From assembly GCA_963713505.1 (NCBI GenBank), contig CAVQMC010000027.1, forward strand, positions 62,001-126,000: a stretch of 64,000 nucleotides of DNA. Reading direction: 5' to 3'. Shown piece after piece: positions 53,927-63,597 of this stretch; the stretch's first letter is position 1; every line of letters begins with the position of its first letter. The stretch comes from CAVQMC01 sp963713505 (GTDB lineage Bacteria; Bacteroidota; Ignavibacteria; Ignavibacteriales; Ignavibacteriaceae). The translations under genes were made by a program, and so were the position numbers. A model generated the notes under the pieces. That model did not search any database. It saw nothing but the letters and a program-made list of their open reading frames with translations, and was not told where the DNA came from.

Positions 53927-54910
53927 TTAATTGTAAGGAATGAAATAATCTTCCAGAATTCTAAATTTAATTTTCCCTTTATTTAATCCTTTTACAGTTA
54001 TGGAGATACCGTTTTCTTTTTCATTTATAAGCAAAAAATTAAAAGGTCTTGGTGATGGACCTTTATAAAGATCTTTGTGATCATCTTGATCAATATCCAA
54101 TTTTACTCTTGGACCGCCGCCTCCGCCTGACACAATAAATGTTTTACCGTCTTTGTGAAATCTTTCATATGTATGTGCATGACCGGAAATCATAGCAAGT
54201 GTTTTTTTGGCTCTTAAAAATTCCGGTACAAATGACTTTTGAACAGAAATTTCATCTCCCGTTAATAAACTGTTTGAGTATGGCGGATGATGCAGAAAAA
54301 CCAATACTCCTTTTATCTCAGAATCTTCATCGAAATAATTAAGCATTTTGGTAAACCATTCTATTTGTTTTTTCCATGTTTCATCATCATATTCGTCTAT
54401 ATTCGAGTCAAGATAAATCAATCCAAGTTTATCGTATATTTGTGCATACCAATGCTGTTTACCGATTCTTGGAAACCTTTCTTTTATATTATTTAAAGCT
54501 TTATAATTTTTTCCGAAATATTCATGGTTGCCTAAAACCATCGAAATAGGAATACTTTCCTTTTTAACAGGAGCAATTAAAGAGTCAAAATATTTCCAAT
54601 GTTCTTTGCTTGAACCTTCAAAAACCAAGTCTCCCAGCAAAACTAAAAGTCCTTCATTTTGTTTGCTTATGCTGTCCACAATTTCTTTTCTTTCTATATC
54701 ATTTTGTTCTCTTCCAATTGCAAGCTCCCAAATAGAAGTTCTTTGGAGATCTCCCACAACAGCTATAGGCGGAACATTTCCTTTAAAAGTAAAAACAGAA
54801 TCGAAACCGGATTTGGTTTCAATTATATTTTCATTACTGCCGGTAATGGTTTGTGCCATAACAGGGAGAAGAAATCCTAAAAATGTTAAGTATTTTAAAA
54901 TTAGCAACAA
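53927..54910 (-). CDS. Exported calcineurin-like metallophosphoesterase
   Basis: A 327-residue protein. The start is TTG at 54910, the first codon of a good signal peptide ending LLPVMAQ; no ATG lies before it. The five metallophosphoesterase blocks are in order: GDLQ, LLGDLVF, VLGNHEYFG, FLHHPPYSN and SGHAHTYERF, giving the two-metal centre of purple-acid-phosphatase-like enzymes. It probably cleaves phosphate esters in the periplasm or outside. No T9SS tail. It is divergent from the DUF2203 gene, with about 225 bases between. Confidence 0.86.
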   Translation of the reverse strand: MLLILKYLTFLGFLLPVMAQTITGSNENIIETKSGFDSVFTFKGNVPPIAVVGDLQRTSIWELAIGREQNDIERKEIVDSISKQNEGLLVLLGDLVFEGSSKEHWKYFDSLIAPVKKESIPISMVLGNHEYFGKNYKALNNIKERFPRIGKQHWYAQIYDKLGLIYLDSNIDEYDDETWKKQIEWFTKMLNYFDEDSEIKGVLVFLHHPPYSNSLLTGDEISVQKSFVPEFLRAKKTLAMISGHAHTYERFHKDGKTFIVSGGGGGPRVKLDIDQDDHKDLYKGPSPRPFNFLLINEKENGISITVKGLNKGKIKFRILEDYFIPYN

Positions 54911-55136
54911 TTTACTCTAGTTAGATTTTGTAGATTATTTTATCTAATAAATAATAAATTTGTTCCAGGCTGGCAAATACTATGCTTTTTTTGTGAAATA
55001 AATTACTATTTTCGAAAAAAACTTGTGTTTAGCATAAGTAACTTTTAAAAGATATATAAATGAACTTTTTTTAACCAAATATAATTGTAATTTTGGATTC
55101 AACGATTGAATAATCTTTAACTTAATAATATCTAAT

Positions 55137-55523
55137 ATGATCGATACAAAATATTTTACACCTGAAGAAGCCAGAAAAACCCTTCCTCTTGTAAGGAAAA
55201 TTGTTAAAGATATTCTGGATACTACAAGAGAAATGCGCCTTTTAGCTGAAGATTTAGAGGGTGATGTTGAGAATGATACTCAAATAAAAAAAATGGCAGC
55301 CGAAGTAAACGGCTTTATGAAAGAACTTGAAGAAATAGGCTGCGAATTTAAAGACTGGAATTTTACAATAGGCCTGGTTGATTTTCCTGCCATAATTGAC
55401 GGTAAAGAAGTTTATTTATGCTGGAAAAGCGATGAAGATGATATTAGATATTATCATGATCTTGAAGCCGGTTTTTCCGGAAGAAAATTAATACCCAACG
55501 ATTTTCCGGAAGAGAATAATTAG
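55137..55523 (+). CDS. DUF2203 family protein
   Basis: A 128-residue cytoplasmic protein with the DUF2203 layout: YFTPEEARKTLPLVRKIVKDI at the start, a helical middle, then LEEIGCEFKDWNFTIGLVDFPAIIDGKEVYLCWKSDEDDIRYYHDLEAGFSGRK shortened here to its key features (GLVDFP, CWK, HDLEAGFSGR). The function of the family is unknown. It stands alone and its stop is one base from the stop of the minus-strand gene at 55525. Confidence 0.82.
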   Translation: MIDTKYFTPEEARKTLPLVRKIVKDILDTTREMRLLAEDLEGDVENDTQIKKMAAEVNGFMKELEEIGCEFKDWNFTIGLVDFPAIIDGKEVYLCWKSDEDDIRYYHDLEAGFSGRKLIPNDFPEENN

Positions 55524-55524
55524 T

Positions 55525-55978
55525 TTAATCTACTTTAAAGTTTATTGTAGAATTTATTGCCTGTCCCGAATACTTATCTTTAATATTATATAAAACTTTG
55601 TAATCACCTTTAACTGCCGTTGAATCCAAATCAAATTGTGCTTCCAGTGGTATGTCGGTTATTTTTTCATTGCTGGATTTTTCTGCTGTTTTACTGAACA
55701 TTGTTTTCATTGTATCATTACTAGGAGTTACTAAATCAACTGAATAAAAAATTGAGGCTTGATATTTTTCTTCTTCATTTTTCTGTTCAAATCCTTTAAC
55801 TCTCGCAGATGCATCAACTTCATACCCGTTGCCAAGATCATAAGCAAATGCTTCCTGACTGAATGCTGTGAGTTTGGTTCATCTTCTTAAATAAAATTTT
55901 AGCCGCATGAGATAATTACTAAACAAACCAAAATAGCGACAATATCAATAATAATAAAAATAGTTTCAATGGTTTCAT
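55525..55978 (-). pseudogene. Small lipoprotein-like gene broken by frameshifts
   Basis: From ATG at 55978 the minus strand reads MKPLKLFLLLLILSL, an ideal lipoprotein signal, and then stops. Another frame gives LVCLVIISCG with a lipobox Cys, and a third carries the mature part AFSQEAFAYDLGNGYEVD on to a stop at 55525. The mature domain is strand-rich (QASIFYSVDLVTPSND, GDYKVLYNIKDKYSG) and of no recognised family. The length needs a net shift of one base, but at least two changes are required. It follows serC on the same strand. Whether this is decay or poor sequence is open; nearby genes show the same type of break. Confidence 0.5.
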
Positions 55979-56044
55979 ATAACTTGGCTTTTATGATTTA
56001 AACAGAATAAAAAAAGGGCAGTCCATTTGAACGCCTTGTATTTT

Positions 56045-57138
56045 TTAACCATTTTTCTTTTGAAAATCTTTCATAAAAGAAACAAGATCTTCAACACCTT
56101 TTTTAGGAAATGCATTATAAATAGAAGCTCTTAATCCGCCGACTGATCTGTGGCCTTTTACTCCGTCAAAACCTGCAGCAGTTGCTTCTGCAATTAATTT
56201 TTTCTCCAATTCTTCTGAAGCAAGATTAAATGTAACATTCATTAATGAACGGCTGTCTTTTTCTGCATGGCCTTTATAATAACCGCCGCTTTCATCAATA
56301 CACTTATAAAGTATATCTGCTTTCTCTTTATTTAATTTATACATTGCATCCAATCCGCCGTTTTTAAGCAGCCATTGGCTTAAAAGATCAATAATATAAA
56401 TTCCGAAAACATTTGGAGTATTAAATAAATGAATTTCCATCAACATGAGTTTTGTAATTTAGCATAGTCGGTAAGAGAATCCTGACATCTTTCAAGGAGA
56501 TCTTTTCTTAATATTATAAAAGTTACTCCGGAAGGTCCCATATTTTTCTGAGCACCTGCATATATAAAAGCATACTTATTAACATCAATTTTTTTATGAA
56601 GTATATCCGAAGATGCATCGCAAAACAAAGGAACATTGCCCACATTTGGTTCGGTTTTGAATTGAGTTCCGTAGATAGTATTGTTGGAAGTATAAGTGAA
56701 CATAAGAAGCATCCGGATCAAGCTTTAATTCTTCTTGTTTTGGAACTCTGTTAAATTTTCCTTCTTCTGTAGAAGCAGCAATATTAACCGTTCCAACTCT
56801 TTTAGCTTCTTTTACTGCTTTTTTGGACCAGCTTCCGGTTACAATATAATCAGCTTTATTTTTGGGATTCATAAAGTTCAAAGGAACCATATAAAATTGA
56901 AGACTTGCACCGCCCTGTAAAAATAATAAGCTCATAATCGTCATTTATATCCAGCAGTTTTTTTAAGTTGTCTTTTGCTCCGGCAATAATTTTATCAAAT
57001 GTTTTTGATCTGTGGCTAATTTCCAAAATCGACATTCCCACACCGGGAAGTACAAATAATTCTTCTTGAGCTTCGTTTGAGCACCTCTTCCGGTAATATT
57101 GCCGGGCCTGCACTAAAATTATAAATTCTTTTTTCCAT
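56045..57138 (-). pseudogene. serC: Phosphoserine aminotransferase, five frameshifts
   Basis: From ATG at 57138 (after GAAGGGAAG) the minus strand reads MEKRIYNFSAGPAILPEEV, the SerC opening. The rest of SerC is present in pieces: FVLPGVGMSILEISHRSK, FLQGGASLQF, GSWSKKAVKEAKR, TSNNTIYGTQF, YAGAQKNMGPSG with the PLP Lys, NTPNVFGIYI and GHRSVGGLRASIYNA. Removing one base at each of about 57075, 56924, 56696, 56472 and 56431 gives one frame of about 362 residues. SerC makes phosphoserine in serine synthesis and also serves pyridoxal-phosphate synthesis. Five like errors in a core gene argue for sequence error rather than decay. Confidence 0.8.
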
Positions 57139-57183
57139 ATCTATCTTCCCTTCTTTAGGATTCTATTTTATTTTTGTTCTTAT

Positions 57184-58431
57184 TTATATAGTATGAATTA
57201 ATAAACCGTCTCTTAATTTTGGTTCGAACCAGGTTGATTTTGGCGGCATGATTTCGCCTGCGTCGGAAATCCTCATTAAATCATTTACAGAAACAGGATA
57301 TAGTGAAAAGGCAACTTTTGCTTTTCCGCTGTTTACTAATTTTTCTAATTCTTTTGTTCCTCTTATTCCACCGATAAAATCTATATTTTTATTTGTTCTT
57401 GGATCGTCAATTCCTAAAATCGGATTTAATAAGAAATCCTGTAAAATACTTACATCAAGTGTTTCTGCAACTGTACTGGAAAGCGAAGTGCTTGCAGTAA
57501 CCGAATCTCTTGCTTTAAGCAAATACCACTTTCCCTCTAGGTACATCCCGAAAGATTGTCTTTCCTTAGGCTCTTTGATGTTTGATTCCTGTATTGAAAA
57601 CTTTTCACTTATTCTATCAAGAAGATCCCCTGTACTATTTCCATTTAGATCAAACACAACTCTATTGTAAGATAAAATTTTTAATTGCTCAGCGGGGAAT
57701 AAAACAGCTAAGAAAAAATTATATTCTTCATCTCCTTTATGGTTTGGATTTGAATCTTGTTTAACTTTTCTAGCTCTGCTTGCACTTGCAGCGCGATGAT
57801 GTCCGTCGGCTATATATAAATTTTTAGCTTTTCCAATTTCCTCAATTATAGTTTTGTTATATTCTTCAGGAAGAATCCAGACTGAATGCTGAATTCCATC
57901 GGGAGCAGTAAAATCATAAATCGGTTTTGTATCGTTCAAAGTTTTGTCAACAATTTTATTAATTGTATCTATACCTTTATAAGTTAAAAAAACCGGACCT
58001 GTTTGTGCTTCGGTAGTAACTATATGATTTGTTCTATCATCTTCTTTTTCTTTTCTTGTTTTTTCATGTTTTAAAATTATGTCGTTATCATAATCATCAA
58101 CAGAAAAAGTTGCTGCAATTCCGGTCTGGGACCTGCCGTCCATTATTAATCTGTATAAATAAAATCTTGGATTATCATCAACAGTTAAAGGAGCCTCCTT
58201 TATTAATCTCTCCAGGTTTTCTTTTGCTTTTTGATATACTTCTTTTGAGTATGGATTAACACTTTCTTCAAGATCAATTTCTGCTCTCGATACTTTTAAA
58301 AAACTTAATTTATTTCCCGCTGCTAATTCTTTTGCTTCTTCACGATTAACAACATCGTATGGAACGCTTGCAACAGATTTTACAGATTCAATTGTTGGTC
58401 TTAATGCCTTAAAAGGTTTGATAACAGCCAT
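57184..58431 (-). CDS. DUF1015 family protein
   Basis: A 415-residue cytoplasmic protein of DUF1015. ATG at 58431 follows AGGGAGACT. Typical parts: FKALRPTIESVKSVASVPYDVVN at the start, ILKHEKTRKEKEDDRTNH, the motif YIADGHHRAASASR in the middle, and FIGGIRGTKELEKLV near the end. The DGHHR motif recalls the ParB/sulfiredoxin fold. It lies 45 bases upstream of serC on the same strand and is probably co-transcribed, which would place it in serine metabolism. The reaction is not known to me. Confidence 0.85.
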   Translation of the reverse strand: MAVIKPFKALRPTIESVKSVASVPYDVVNREEAKELAAGNKLSFLKVSRAEIDLEESVNPYSKEVYQKAKENLERLIKEAPLTVDDNPRFYLYRLIMDGRSQTGIAATFSVDDYDNDIILKHEKTRKEKEDDRTNHIVTTEAQTGPVFLTYKGIDTINKIVDKTLNDTKPIYDFTAPDGIQHSVWILPEEYNKTIIEEIGKAKNLYIADGHHRAASASRARKVKQDSNPNHKGDEEYNFFLAVLFPAEQLKILSYNRVVFDLNGNSTGDLLDRISEKFSIQESNIKEPKERQSFGMYLEGKWYLLKARDSVTASTSLSSTVAETLDVSILQDFLLNPILGIDDPRTNKNIDFIGGIRGTKELEKLVNSGKAKVAFSLYPVSVNDLMRISDAGEIMPPKSTWFEPKLRDGLLIHTI

Positions 58432-58668
58432 AACGGTAAAAGTCTCCCTATTTAGTTAAAATCTACACTTTAAAAATCAACAAAATATGCACAATAATCC
58501 ATTATTATAGCATTATTTTTGTAAAAATGAACATTATTAATACTGATAAATTTCAATTATTGAGATAAATCAAAACTAAATATTAACAATAATTATTCTA
58601 TTAATGCGTTATAAGTTAATTTTTATTAGTTTTAATGCCCAATTTCAAATTATTAGGATTTATCAGCG

Positions 58669-59465
58669 ATGTCCGCAGAGACAAGCAACAGAACAAAATT
58701 AAATAAAGACAAAAAATCTGGAACAGATAAAATCATTGGAAATATAAAATACCACAGAGAATTCTATTCGGAATATTTAAAAAATAGAAGAGATATTTTT
58801 GTTTGGCTGCCTTCTGGTTATTATTCGGATAAAACTAAAAAATATCCCGTGCTCTATATGCACGACGGACAAAATTTAGTAGATCCCAAAACTTCTTTTG
58901 CAGGAATGGATTGGCGGGTTGATGAAATGGTAACAAAATTAAATTAAAGCAGGTAAACTAAAAAAAATTATTGTTGTAGGAATTAATAATACCAAAAGAC
59001 AGACTTGAAGAATACAGCGATTCCGCAAAAGGAAATCTTTATATTAAATTTTTAATCAAAGAATTAAAACCATTTATTGATTCTAATTACAGAACATTAA
59101 AAGATAAACAAAACACTGCCGTTATGGGTTCATCTATGGGAGGATTAATTTCATTTTTAATTGCCTGGAAACATCCGGACGTTTTTTCGAAAGCAGGCTG
59201 CCTCTCTAGCTCATTTTACTATAATAAGGATAAAATTCTGAAAATGGTTAAAAATTACAGGGGAAAGAAGAAAAATATCCAAATTTATATAGATCATGGC
59301 GAAGATGGGCTTGAAAAAGGCCAGAAAATGTTCTCTTTACTTACTGAAAAAGGCTATATAATTGGTACGGATATTGATTATTATTACGCCCCGGGAGCAG
59401 CTCATAACGAGAATGCCTGGGCTGAAAGGCTGGAAAGACCCTTATTGTTCTTTTTCGGAAAGTAA
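58669..59465 (+). pseudogene. Putative esterase (esterase D-like alpha/beta hydrolase), two frameshifts
   Basis: Three frames join into about 264 residues. The first (from ATG 58669) has YHREFYSEYLKNRRDIFVWLPSGY and PVLYMHDGQN; the second KAGKLKKIIVVGINN; the third EEYSDSAKGNLYIKFLIKEL, AVMGSSMGGLISF with the nucleophile Ser, and APGAAHNENAW with the His. Removing one base near 58940 and one in the A run at 58994-58997 restores one frame. The family cleaves esters and includes enterobactin esterases; the substrate here is unknown. Every catalytic piece is intact, so the protein may well be functional. Confidence 0.68.
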
Positions 59466-59517
59466 AATTTTAAAATAATTTATCTGCTATATTATTTATA
59501 CGGCAGGGGATAAAAAA

Positions 59518-60178
59518 ATGAAAAGAAAAAATTTTAATCTCGTCACTTTAACTATTTTTAGTTTATTCACATTAGTATATTTTTCTTCATGTTCGTCATC
59601 TCTTCTAAACTTAAATAAAGCAAAATTAAAAGTTGTAGATTATTATCAATCAGGTCAATATGAAAATGAATTAAACAAAATAATTAATGATGCAGAAGAA
59701 GAATTAAATAATGTACAGGGATCAGACAGCACCGCTTTTATTTTTGATATTGATGATACAGCACTTTCTACATATGAAATTAATAAAGAAATGGATTTCG
59801 GATATGTTCCGGATATTTGGAATAAATGGATAGATAAAGCAAATGCTCCGGCAATTAAAGAAGTAAAGAGTTTTTATAATTATTTATTAAATAAAAATAT
59901 CAGAATAATTTTTATTACCGGCAGAACTTTTTCACAGTATAATTCTACAATAGAAAATTTAAAAACCCAGGGTTATGCAAAATTTGATACTGTAATAACA
60001 AGATCAAAATCAGAATGCAGCTGTTAATGCTGTTAACTATAAAAGCCAAAAAAGAACAGAACTTGCTCAAAAAGGTTATAATATAATCGGAACAATCGGG
60101 GATCAATGGAGCGATTTAAATGGTCCTTATCACGGAATGCAGGTTAAACTTCCTAATTATATGTATTATATCGAATAG
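59518..60178 (+). CDS. Class B-type acid phosphatase lipoprotein (HAD superfamily), one frameshift
   Basis: ATG 59518 begins a lipoprotein signal ending YFSSC (Cys25). The HAD motif FIFDIDDTAL supplies the nucleophile Asp77 and the acid Asp79; FITGRT is motif II. The frame stops at 60025, but the +1 frame goes on with NYKSQKRTELAQKGYNIIGTIGDQWSDLNG, holding motifs III and IV, to 60178. One extra T near 60016 explains it, for about 219 residues. The group (PF03767, with lipoprotein e(P4)) removes phosphate from nucleotides and other small esters at the outer membrane. Confidence 0.75.
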
Positions 60179-60290
60179 TAACTTCTCCAAAACGCGAATT
60201 TATTAATCGGTCACGCATTATTCATTCTCACCTCTTTTGAAAATTCATTATATTTGCAGTTCAATATCCCAATTTAAAACAGAGAGATTT

Positions 60291-62943
60291 ATGCCTAATA
60301 AGCAGTTTTCAGATATTCCAAAAGCTTATAATCCAGCTCTTGTAGAAGATAAATGGTACAAGTACTGGATAGACAACAATATTTTTCATTCGGAAATTGA
60401 TAAGACAAAAAAACCGTATACAATTGTTATCCCGCCTCCTAATGTAACCGGAATTTTAACAATGGGACATATTCTGAACAATACAATTCAAGATATATTA
60501 ATCAGAATGAAAAGAATGCAGGGATATAATACCTGCTGGGTTCCCGGTACCGATCATGCTTCTATTGCAACTGAAGGCAAGGTAACTAACTATTTAAAAG
60601 AACAGGGAATTGATAAGAAAAAAATCGGACGTGAAAAATTTTTAGAACACTGCTGGGAATGGACGGAAAAATACGGCGGAATTATTATTCAGCAGTTAAA
60701 AAAATTAGGTGTAAGCTGCGATTGGGAACGTGAGCGTTTTACAATGGATGACCGTTATTATAAAAGAGTAATTCAGACATTTGTTGATCTTTATAAAGAA
60801 GGAAAAATATACCGCGGATATAGAATGGTGAATTGGGATCCTGCCTCAAGGTCTGCAATTTCGGATGAAGAGGTAATTTACCGCGAGGTTAACGGAAAAC
60901 TCTGGTACTTTAAATATCCTGTTGTCGGAAGCGAAGATCATATAGTTGTTGCAACAACAAGACCGGAAACAATGCTAGGTGATACCGGTGTAGCAGTTAA
61001 TCCAAATGATGAAAGATATAAAAAGTATATCGGCAAAAAAATTCTACTTCCTATTGTAGAAAGAGAAATACCAATTTTTGCAGATGATTATGTTGATCCT
61101 GAATTCGGAACCGGCGCAGTAAAAGTAACTCCTGCTCATGATGTAAATGATTATGAAATGGGACATAGGCATAAACTTGAAACCATTAATATTTTTAATG
61201 ATGATGCAACTACAAATCATAATGTTCCGGTTGAATTCAGAGGGCTAGACAGGTTCGAAGTAAGGAAAAAAGTTGTTGCAAGGTTTGAAGAATTCGGTTT
61301 AATTGATAAGATAGAAGATTATCAAAACAAAGTTGGTTATTCTGAAAGAGGCGGAGTACCAATTGAACCTTATTTATCCGAACAATGGTTTATGGATATG
61401 AAGGAGCTTTCTGCTCCTGCTTTAAAAGTTGTTATTGAAGGTAAAGTAAAATTTTATCCTGAACATTGGGTAAAAACTTATGAGCATTGGATAAGCAACA
61501 TAAACGATTGGTGCATTTCCCGGCAGTTGTGGTGGGGACACAGAATTCCGGTCTGGTATTGTGAAGATAAAAAAGAAAAAGAATGCAGCAAACCGATTGT
61601 TTCTATTGAAGATCCTAAAAAATGCCCTCACTGCGGTTCGGCAAATATTCGTCAGGATGAAGATGTTTTAGATACCTGGGCTTCAAGCTGGCTTTGGGCT
61701 TATGATGTTTTTGATAATGAAGCGGAACAAAATTATTATTATCCGACCAGCACGCTTGTTACTGCTCCCGATATAATTTTCTTCTGGGTTGCCAGAATGA
61801 TTATGGCGGGACTGCATTTCAAAAAAGATATTCCTTTCGATAATGTTTATTTCACTAGCATCATTAGGGATTTGCAGGGAAGAAAAATGAGCAAATCGCT
61901 CGGCAATTCCCCCGATCCCTTAGATGTTATTAAAGATTACGGAGCGGATGCTTTAAGATTTACCGTTATTTATTTGGCTCCGTTAGGACAGGATATTCTA
62001 TTTAGTACAGACAAGTGTGAGCTTGGAAGAAACTTTGCAAATAAAATCTGGAATGCCGGCCGATTTCTTTTAATGAATCGGGAGAACATTCCTTTGAATA
62101 ATGAACTAATAGATAAACACATTGATTTTTCCGATGAATGGATTTTATCAAGATTTAACAAAGGTTTATCTGAGTTTAATGATGCGATGGATAAATTTGA
62201 AATAAACAATGCTTTAAAAATTGTTTATTCACTTTTATGGAATGACTTCTGCGACTGGTATATTGAAATGGCTAAGAACAGATTATACTCCGATAATGAA
62301 GAAATCAAATCTGCGGTTCTTACAAGAGCATTAAATATTTTTGATAATATGCTGAAGCTTCTTCATCCTTTTATGCCATTTATTACTGAAGAAATTTGGC
62401 AGTTAATTAGAAGATAGAAAAGACAACGATAGTATTTCCACTTCGGAATTTCCAACGGTAAATAAAAATTTAATGAAACCGGAAGCAGAAAATGAAATGT
62501 CGTTTGTTCAGGATATAATTACAGCAGTAAGAAATATAAGGGGAGAAATGAATATTCCTCCTTCTAAAACAGTTAATGCATTTTTTAAATCAGATAAAAT
62601 TGCCGATCATCAAATAGATTATATTAAAAAGTTAGCCAAAGTAGATAAGATTACTGTTGATAAAAATTTATCAAAACCAAAAGCAAGTGCATCAGCTGTT
62701 GTTAAAGATGTAGAAATTTATATTCCGCTTGAAGGACTTATAGATCTAAATGTTGAAAGGAACAGGCTTCAGAAAGAAATATCCAGATTGGAAGGTTCAT
62801 TAACCGCAATAGTAAAAAAGTTATCAAATGAAAAATTTGTTAATAACGCTCCCAAAGAAATTGTAGAAAAAGAAAAAGCAAAAAAACAGGATTGGGAACA
62901 GAGCTTAAATAAACTAAAAGAAATTTTAACTAATTTAAATTAA
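60291..62943 (+). CDS. valS: Valyl-tRNA synthetase, one frameshift
   Basis: ATG 60291 follows AGAGAGA; an in-frame TTG at 60237 has no support. The class I signatures are PPPNVTGILTMGHIL (HIGH-like) and GRKMSKSLGN (KMSKS at 532-536), with VPGTDHASIATE and ATTRPETMLGDT from the editing region and CPHCG in the zinc insert. The frame stops at 62415, but the +1 frame continues EDRKDNDSISTSEFP and ends in the tRNA-binding coiled coil (LNVERNRLQKEISRLEGSL). Removing one base near 62409 gives 883 residues, the normal size. As valS is essential, the shift is probably a sequence error. Confidence 0.9.
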
Positions 62944-62954
62944 GGGGAATTAAA

Positions 62955-63455
62955 ATGTATAAAACAATAAATGATTTCATAGATGAATGGTCTTTTGAAT
63001 CAGAATCAACTTTAAAATTATTATCAATTCTTACTGATGAATCTTTAAATGTAAAAGTCTACGATTCCGGAAGAACTCTGGGAAGATTAGCCTGGCATAT
63101 CGCATTAACCCTGGGTGAAATGCCTGTAAAAGCCGGATTAACTTTTGATGCTATAGATGAAAATGCTCCGGTTCCTGAAAAAGCTAGTCTAATATATGAT
63201 CAGTATAAATCAAATTCAGATAATTTTGTAAAAGCTCTAACAGATAACTGGAATGATGAAAGCTTATCCGAAAATGTTGATATGTATGGACAAATGTGGA
63301 CAAAATCCCAGGTTTTAAGTTCTCTGGTTCATCATCAAATTCATCACCGCGGACAAATGACAGTATTAATGAGACAGGCTGGATTGAAAGTACCGGGAAT
63401 TTACGGTCCATCCAAAGAAGAATGGTCTGCAATGAATTTTCAACCAATGGAATAG
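62955..63455 (+). CDS. DinB-family protein
   Basis: A 166-residue cytoplasmic protein of the DinB/YfiT four-helix fold. ATG 62955 follows AAGGGGAA and is 11 bases after valS, so it may be co-transcribed. The metal-site histidines are His48 (LAWHIALTLGEMP) and those in VHHQIHHRGQM (126-131). Members are metal-dependent and include thiol S-transferases that use bacillithiol or similar thiols, but many have no assigned activity. A redox or detoxification role is possible. Confidence 0.86.
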   Translation: MYKTINDFIDEWSFESESTLKLLSILTDESLNVKVYDSGRTLGRLAWHIALTLGEMPVKAGLTFDAIDENAPVPEKASLIYDQYKSNSDNFVKALTDNWNDESLSENVDMYGQMWTKSQVLSSLVHHQIHHRGQMTVLMRQAGLKVPGIYGPSKEEWSAMNFQPME

Positions 63456-63497
63456 TTTGTATTATTGAACAGAATTGATCTTAGTGAAACTTAGTGC

Positions 63498-63535
63498 TCT
63501 AAGTGTCTTGGTGTTAAAATATTAAGACACTTAGA
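63498..63535. repeat. Perfect inverted repeat, CTAAGTGTCTT family
   Basis: TCTAAGTGTCTT (63498-63509) and AAGACACTTAGA (63524-63535) are exact reverse complements around a 14-base loop. A related CTTAGTG lies just before (63490-63496). Short repeats of this CTTAGTGTCTTGGTG type are known between genes in many bacteria. It lies between convergent genes and may end transcription both ways. Confidence 0.6.
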
Positions 63536-63597
63536 CTTCAATTAAAAAAACTTCATGCAGCAAATCCTTTTTAATTTTGAATTTTTACTTTTTAATT

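Noticed and set aside
55525..62420. Programmed +1 frameshifting as the cause of the many shifts
   Set aside because: The shift sites share no slippery motif or stop context, and one gene would need five events.
63490..63535. CRISPR-like repeat
   Set aside because: Only one inverted pair, with no regular spacers and no cas genes.
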